From an uncultured Acetobacteraceae bacterium (lineage in GTDB: Bacteria; Pseudomonadota; Alphaproteobacteria; Acetobacterales; Acetobacteraceae): a stretch of 56,866 bases of DNA. This document shows positions 52,367-56,866 of the stretch, piece after piece; the stretch's first letter is position 1; every line of letters starts with the position of its first letter. The notes beneath the pieces are model-generated. The model was given only the letters and a program-made list of their open reading frames with translations. It was not told where the DNA came from and searched no databases. The DNA is taken from NCBI GenBank assembly GCA_902805625.1, contig CADCTL010000139.1:1-56866 (forward strand), given 5' to 3'. The position numbers and the translations under genes were made by a program.

Positions 52367-54760
52367 CTACCCGATCAGCGCCTGAGCGCAGGCGTCCAGG
52401 ATCGCGTCCGTGTCCAGTCCGTATTCCCGGTAAAGGTCGGGCAGATCGCCCGCCTGCCCGAAATGGTCCACGCCGAGCGGCACCACACGTTGGCCCCGCA
52501 CCGCGCCGAGCCAAGCGTGGGCCGCCGGGTGGCCGTCCAGCACCGTGACCAGCGCCGCGCCGGGCGCGAGCGGCGCCAGCAGGGTCTCTATATGGCTAGC
52601 GGCGCCGCGGTGGCCGGCCCTCGCCTGACGCCGCGCCGCCAACCAGTCCGCATGCAACCGGTCCGGGCTGGTGACGGCGAGCAGCCCGGCTTCGGGCACC
52701 TCATCGCGGAGTTCCCCGAAGGCGGCGAGAGCTTCCGGCGCCACCGGCCCTTGATAAGCGATGGCGATGGAGGCGCCCGGTGCCGGCGGCACCACCCAAT
52801 GGCCGCCCGCGATCACCGCCGCCGGGTCGAGGGTGCGCTTCGGCTGTTCAAGCCCGCGCGTGGACAAGCGTAGCCACACCGCCGATCCGTCCGGCTTCTG
52901 CATGTGCTCGAAGGCCCAGCGCATCAGGATGGCGAGCTCGTCCGCGTGGGCCGGCTCGTAGCTCGCCAACCGGTCCTGGGCGATGCCGATCAGCGGCGTG
53001 TTGACCGACTGGTGCTGGCCGCCTTCCGGTGCGAGCGTCAGCCCGGAAGGCGTTGATACTAAAAGAAACCTCGCATCCTGGTAGCAGGCGTAGATGAGCG
53101 CGTCGAGGCCCCGGTTGACGAAGGGATCGTACACCGTGCCGATGGGCAGAAGCCGGGCACCGTGGAGGGAGTGCGCGAGGCCGAGTGCCGAGAGCAACAG
53201 GAACAGGTTCTGCTCCGCGATGCCGAGCTCGATGTGCTGCCCATCAGGCGACATGCCCCAGCGTTGGGCTGACGCAAGCTTCGCATCGCGGAAGACGTCG
53301 TTCTTGAGATGCCGGTCGAAGATGCCGCGCCGGTTCACCCAAGGCCCGAGATTGGTCGAAACCGTGACATCCGGGCTGGTGGTGACGATGCGTGACGCGA
53401 GCGCCGCCGTCTCCTCCTCGCCGCGGCCGATCTCCGCAAGCACCTCGCCGAAGGCCTGTTGCGTCGAGAGCTTGCGGCCAGCCGGCACGCTCGGCGTGCG
53501 GAACGCGGCGGGCACGGGCACGGCGGGGGCGACGAGCCGCCGCCCTTCCGGCGCCAAGGGACGGGCGAAGGGCACGCTGTCCAGGAAGGCGCGCAGTTCG
53601 GTTTCGGAAAGCCCCAGTCCCTCGAAGGGGGCCCACTCGTGGCCCTCCCGGATCCGCATCTCCGCTTTGAAGCCGGCCATCTGCTCCTTGGTCATCAGGC
53701 CGGCGTGGTTGTCTTTGTGGCCGGCGAACGGCAGGCCCATGCCCTTCACCGTGTAGGCGATAAAGCAGGTGGGTTGATCGCCGGCGGCGTCCTGGGCGCG
53801 GAAGGCTTCCAACAAGGTGACCACGTCGTGGCCGCCCAGGTTGGTCATCAACGCTTCCAACTCCTCATCGGAGAGCGGGTCGATGATGGCGCGGATGCCG
53901 GAGATCCGGCCGAGCTCGGCCAGCAGAGCCGCCCGCCAAGCCGCGCCGCCTTGGAAGGTGAGCGCCGAGTAGAGGCTGTTCGGACAATCGTCGATCCAGC
54001 GGCGGAGGTGCTCGCCGTCCTCGCGGGCGAAGGCGGCTTCCAGCTTGCGGCCGTATTTCAGGGTGACGACGTTCCAGCCCATGTCGCGGAACAGGCCCTC
54101 GATCCGGCCGAAGAGCCGGTCCTGCACCACGGAGTCGAGGCTCTGGCGGTTGTAGTCGATGACCCACCAGACGTTGCGGACGTCGTGCTTCCAGCCCTCC
54201 AAGAGGGCTTCGTAGATGTTGCCTTCGTCCAACTCGGCGTCGCCCACGATGGCGACGTGGCGGCCGGCGGGCATGTCGGCCCGGCCTAGGCCGTGCAAGC
54301 GCACGTAGTCCTGCACGAGGCTGCCGAAGGAGGTCAGCGCCACGCCGAGGCCCACGGAGCCGGTGGAGAAGTCCACCTCCGCCCCGTCCTTGACCCGGCT
54401 CGGGTAGGGCTGGATGCCGCCGAACTGCCGGAGCGTTTCCAGCTTCGCCCGGTCCTGCCGCCCGAGGAGGTAGTTCACCGCGTGGAAGACCGGACCGGCG
54501 TGGGGCTTCACCGCCACCCGGTCCTCGGGCCGCAGGATCTCGAAATAGAGCCCGGCCATGATGGAAACGACGGACGCGCAGGAGGCCTGGTGCCCACCGA
54601 CCTTGAGCCCATCCCGGTTCGGCCGGATGTGGTTGGCGTGGTGGATCATCCAGGCCGAAAGCCAGAGCAGCTTGCGCTCCAGCGCGTGCAGCAGGCGCAG
54701 CCGCGATGCTTCGCCCTCGGCGGCCTCCGCGGGCTGGCCGGGGCCCGTCAGCACGTTCAT
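52367..54760 (-). CDS. AceE-type homodimeric 2-oxo acid dehydrogenase E1-like enzyme
   Basis: A thiamine-diphosphate enzyme of the transketolase/AceE superfamily. The 797 residues have an N-terminal TPP/Mg domain with GDAELDEGNIYEALLEGW (173-190) and DYNRQSLD, the equivalents of the GDG...N motif. A central pyrimidine-binding domain follows with ELGIAEQNLFLLLSALGLAH, holding the activating Glu. A transketolase-like C-terminal domain ends in VVPLGVDHFGQAGDLPDLYR. This is the homodimeric AceE layout, about 90 residues shorter than E. coli AceE; MdeB-like 2-oxobutanoate dehydrogenases are an alternative. No E2 or E3 gene is adjacent. ATG 54760 is chosen because GGAGG lies 7 bases upstream. Confidence 0.8.
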   Translation of the reverse strand: MNVLTGPGQPAEAAEGEASRLRLLHALERKLLWLSAWMIHHANHIRPNRDGLKVGGHQASCASVVSIMAGLYFEILRPEDRVAVKPHAGPVFHAVNYLLGRQDRAKLETLRQFGGIQPYPSRVKDGAEVDFSTGSVGLGVALTSFGSLVQDYVRLHGLGRADMPAGRHVAIVGDAELDEGNIYEALLEGWKHDVRNVWWVIDYNRQSLDSVVQDRLFGRIEGLFRDMGWNVVTLKYGRKLEAAFAREDGEHLRRWIDDCPNSLYSALTFQGGAAWRAALLAELGRISGIRAIIDPLSDEELEALMTNLGGHDVVTLLEAFRAQDAAGDQPTCFIAYTVKGMGLPFAGHKDNHAGLMTKEQMAGFKAEMRIREGHEWAPFEGLGLSETELRAFLDSVPFARPLAPEGRRLVAPAVPVPAAFRTPSVPAGRKLSTQQAFGEVLAEIGRGEEETAALASRIVTTSPDVTVSTNLGPWVNRRGIFDRHLKNDVFRDAKLASAQRWGMSPDGQHIELGIAEQNLFLLLSALGLAHSLHGARLLPIGTVYDPFVNRGLDALIYACYQDARFLLVSTPSGLTLAPEGGQHQSVNTPLIGIAQDRLASYEPAHADELAILMRWAFEHMQKPDGSAVWLRLSTRGLEQPKRTLDPAAVIAGGHWVVPPAPGASIAIAYQGPVAPEALAAFGELRDEVPEAGLLAVTSPDRLHADWLAARRQARAGHRGAASHIETLLAPLAPGAALVTVLDGHPAAHAWLGAVRGQRVVPLGVDHFGQAGDLPDLYREYGLDTDAILDACAQALIG

Positions 54761-54889
54761 CGCGTTCCCTCCCGCTCCCACGGGGCATGTGGCCCCGCAG
54801 CGCCCGACCCGGCAAGAGGGCGCGGGGAAGCCGTGCCGAGAACAAGGACCGACCGCGTCACCCTGGCGCTCTGGACGGAGTGCCCGCTA
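54761..54889. other. Spacer between mcd and the E1 gene, no gene seen
   Basis: 129 bases between the mcd stop and the E1 start. No hairpin with a T-run and no convincing promoter was recognised, so the E1 gene may be transcribed with mcd or from its own unseen promoter. Confidence 0.3.
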
Positions 54890-56332
54890 TCAAATCCAGC
54901 CGCGGGCGAGGCGCCGGATGGAAGTGGCGGCGGGGCGCCTGCCCTCGCCCACGTACTCCTCGTGGTAGTCCTCGATCCGGCCCGGGTCGTAGAGGTAGTT
55001 GACCATCAGCCCGGCGCTCTCGCGCAGCCCCTTTTCGGACACATCGCCGCGCCAGTTGATGCGTTCTACCCGCGCGCCGTTGGAGAGGTGGAAGTGCGCC
55101 ACCGGGTCGCGGGCGCGCCTGCCGCTCCTGGCCGCCTCGTTCATCAGGTAGCCGGCGCAGAGCCGGGTCAGCACCGGCTCAAGCGCCCGCGCCACCTTCT
55201 CCTCGCGCAGCCAGCCGCGGCGCTTCAGGACGCGCGACAAGGTCTCGGCCGGCGTTTCCGCGGCGACAACCGCCGTGCCGCCTTCCGCGCCCGCCCCCAG
55301 CGCCGGGGGAGCCGCAGCGCGGAGCGCGGCGCCCTCCTCCTCCGTCAGCAGCTTGGCCGACGGGTCGGACAGGCGCTCGTGCAGCCAGCGGCAGAAGCCG
55401 GGGATGGGCGACAGCGTGGCGAAGTTCTTCACATTGGGCAGCTCCCGGCCCAGCAGCTCCACCACCCGCTTGATGAGGAAGTTGCCGAAGGAGATGCCGT
55501 CCAGGCCCCGCTGGCAATTGTTGATGGAGTAGAAGATGGCGGTGTCCGCCTCGCGCGGGTCGAGCACCGGCGCCTTCTCGTCCAGCAAGCGCTGCACCGA
55601 ATCCGCCAGCCCCTTCACCAGCGCCACTTCCACGAAGATCAGCGGCTCGTCCGGCATGCGGGGGTGGAAAAAGGCGTAGCAGCGGCGGTCGGAGTCGAGG
55701 CGGTTTTTGAGGTCTCGCCAAGTGCGGATGCGGTGCACCGCTTCGTACTGGACGAGCTTCTCCAGCAGGGAAGCAGGCGAGGACCAGTCGATCCGGCGCA
55801 GCTCCAAGAACCCGACGTCGAACCAACTCGCCAACAAGCCCTTGAGGTCGGTTTCCAGCGCCTGGATGCGCTTGTCCCCGTCCGCCGACGCCTGGAGCAT
55901 CTCGGCGCGCAGGTCCACCAGGAACTTCACCCCGTCCGGGATGGTGTTGATCTGCGTCAGCAACCGCAGGCGCGGCGGCTCAAGAACGCGGCGGAGTTCC
56001 GCCCTGGCGGCGGCCTGGGCGTCCGCGTCGGCCGCGTCGGAAAGACGCTCAACCGCGGTGCGGACGGCGGCGGGGTCGGAGTCGAAGGCGGCGAGGCTCC
56101 GGAGAAAGGACAGGCGACCTTCGGCGTTGAGAGCGAGGTAGGCCTGGGCCAGCTTGGCGGCGCGGTTCCGGCCCGAGACCTCGCCGCCGCGGGCGTTCAG
56201 GCAGGCGCGCATCTGCGCCTCGATCGAGTCCTCCTCCGCGCCGCTCACCCGATCCGCCATGTCCCGCCAAAGGCTGGTGACGCGGCGCAGCGCGCGGTCG
56301 AAAAGGCCGCTCTGCTCGGCGACGTCGGACAT
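54890..56332 (-). CDS. mcd: Malonyl-CoA decarboxylase
   Basis: Decarboxylates malonyl-CoA to acetyl-CoA. The 480 residues follow the family layout: an N-terminal helical domain (about 1-180), then a GNAT-like catalytic domain. Key motifs are DGISFGNFLIKRVVELLGRE, the active-site serine S308 in ATLSPIPGFCRWL, and the catalytic histidine H415 in FHLSNGARVERINW. There is no mitochondrial or peroxisomal signal, so it is cytosolic. The usual partners matB (malonyl-CoA synthetase) and matC (transporter) are not in this window. ATG 56332; the open frame continues upstream through the nnr gene but as a shadow. A dyad lies in its short leader. Confidence 0.95.
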   Translation of the reverse strand: MSDVAEQSGLFDRALRRVTSLWRDMADRVSGAEEDSIEAQMRACLNARGGEVSGRNRAAKLAQAYLALNAEGRLSFLRSLAAFDSDPAAVRTAVERLSDAADADAQAAARAELRRVLEPPRLRLLTQINTIPDGVKFLVDLRAEMLQASADGDKRIQALETDLKGLLASWFDVGFLELRRIDWSSPASLLEKLVQYEAVHRIRTWRDLKNRLDSDRRCYAFFHPRMPDEPLIFVEVALVKGLADSVQRLLDEKAPVLDPREADTAIFYSINNCQRGLDGISFGNFLIKRVVELLGRELPNVKNFATLSPIPGFCRWLHERLSDPSAKLLTEEEGAALRAAAPPALGAGAEGGTAVVAAETPAETLSRVLKRRGWLREEKVARALEPVLTRLCAGYLMNEAARSGRRARDPVAHFHLSNGARVERINWRGDVSEKGLRESAGLMVNYLYDPGRIEDYHEEYVGEGRRPAATSIRRLARGWI

Positions 56333-56346
56333 GCTTGGCAGTCTTC

Positions 56347-56370
56347 CCGTAAGCTCGCGACGATTTACGG
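56347..56370. promoter_or_regulatory. Inverted repeat in the mcd leader
   Basis: CCGTAA-N12-TTACGG, 15 bases upstream of the mcd start, in the 68-base gap after the nnr stop. It could be an operator or a small mRNA hairpin that influences mcd translation. Confidence 0.35.
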
Positions 56371-56400
56371 AGTGATACCTAGCGCGATTTCGCCCCCGCG

Positions 56401-56866
56401 TCAGATCCCGGCTGCGTGGGCGAAGGCTTCTGGCAACAGAGTGATCAGGTCGCTGGCGACTAAGCCGGGCCGCGGGTGCAGCCGCGCCGCCTCGCCCTGG
56501 AGCCAAGCGGCCGCGGCGGCGGCCTCGAACGGCCGCATGCCTTGGCACAGCAGCGCGGCGATCGTGCCCGCGAGCACGTCGCCGGTGCCGCCGATGGCGA
56601 GGCTCGGCGGCGCGTTGTCGTTGATGGCGACCCGTCCGTCGGGCGCGGCGATCACCGTGTCGGCGCCCTTGAGCAGCACCACGGCACCGGTGCGCGCCGC
56701 GGCGGCGCGGGCGGCGGCCGGCTTGTCGGCGCCGACGGGGCCGAAGACGCGCGCGAACTCGCCGGCGTGGGGCGTGAGCACGGCGGCGCCGGACAGGGCC
56801 TCGGGCGTTTCGGCGCAGGCCAGGAGGGCCCCGGCATCGACCACTGCATCGCGGCCCGCGTCGATC
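56401..56866 (-). CDS. nnrD: NAD(P)H-hydrate dehydratase domain, 3' part (runs off the right edge)
   Basis: The C-terminal part of the ADP/ATP-dependent dehydratase that repairs hydrated NAD(P)H. About 154 codons are visible, with the frame open to the window edge (RDAVVDAGALLACAE precedes the first in-frame GTG). Ribokinase-like motifs are present: TPHAGEFARVFG, VVLLKGADTVIAAPDG, and GGTGDVLAGTIAALLCQG, which holds the catalytic Asp. In most bacteria this domain is fused to an N-terminal epimerase (Nnr/YjeF), which would lie outside the window. Confidence 0.93.
   Translation of the reverse strand, partial: IDAGRDAVVDAGALLACAETPEALSGAAVLTPHAGEFARVFGPVGADKPAAARAAAARTGAVVLLKGADTVIAAPDGRVAINDNAPPSLAIGGTGDVLAGTIAALLCQGMRPFEAAAAAAWLQGEAARLHPRPGLVASDLITLLPEAFAHAAGI

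Overview
This window is a GC-rich chromosomal segment of an alphaproteobacterium. The evidence is the gene order: rpsB-tsf-pyrH-frr-uppS-cdsA-dxr-rseP-bamA-skp-lpxD-fabZ-lpxA-lpxI on one side, and tig-clpP-clpX-lon-tRNA-nuoA to nuoN-birA-coaX-rnj-DUF1467-proS-lolC-lolD-dnaE on the other. A Rhodospirillales-like member is my best guess. That is inference from synteny, a short class-II ProS, RNase J and an MmgR-type small RNA, not from any marker-gene comparison. Almost everything is read from the minus strand. Only three plus-strand coding features are convincing: an IS630 transposase tail at the left edge, a membrane glycosyltransferase (17555-19255) and an EamA transporter (22867-23778).

Layout from left to right, with transcription running right to left. 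1-319 holds the IS630 tail and a short spacer. 320-17278 is one long, tightly packed run starting at rpsB. It covers translation (S2, EF-Ts, RRF), UMP kinase, undecaprenyl-PP and CDP-diacylglycerol synthesis, the MEP pathway (Dxr), the RseP site-2 protease, outer-membrane assembly (BamA, Skp/OmpH) and lipid A synthesis (LpxD, FabZ, LpxA, LpxI). GloA, YcjX and YcjF are attached at its distal end. 17555-19255 is the glycosyltransferase. 19286-27036 carries dnaE, the EamA gene on the opposite strand, lolD, lolC and proS. 27239-27330 is an excellent candidate for the MmgR/alpha-r8 small RNA. 27447-45407 runs DUF1467, rnj, coaX, birA and a complete 14-gene complex I operon. 45649-52278 has tRNA-Asp, tRNA-Val, lon, clpX, clpP, tig and tRNA-Leu. 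52367-56866 has an orphan AceE-type E1 enzyme, malonyl-CoA decarboxylase and the 3' part of a NAD(P)HX dehydratase gene.

The first cluster is an envelope-biogenesis block. LpxA, LpxD and LpxI make lipid A precursors, FabZ feeds fatty acids, CdsA and UppS supply phospholipid and lipid-carrier precursors, BamA and Skp insert outer-membrane proteins, and LolD with LolC (further right) releases lipoproteins. The protein-quality block (Tig, ClpP, ClpX, Lon) has a plausible sigma-32-like promoter before lon. Complex I is complete and in canonical order.

I did not find a defence island, prophage, CRISPR array, biosynthetic cluster or any clearly undescribed multi-gene system. The best non-obvious items are the MmgR-like sRNA, the CTG-repeat polyglutamine tract in Skp, a perfect-period 15-bp repeat at the start of cdsA, the two plus-strand insertions into conserved synteny, and the orphan E1 next to malonyl-CoA decarboxylase. 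Start codons were chosen by Shine-Dalgarno position, overlap pattern and family length; several are GTG or TTG.
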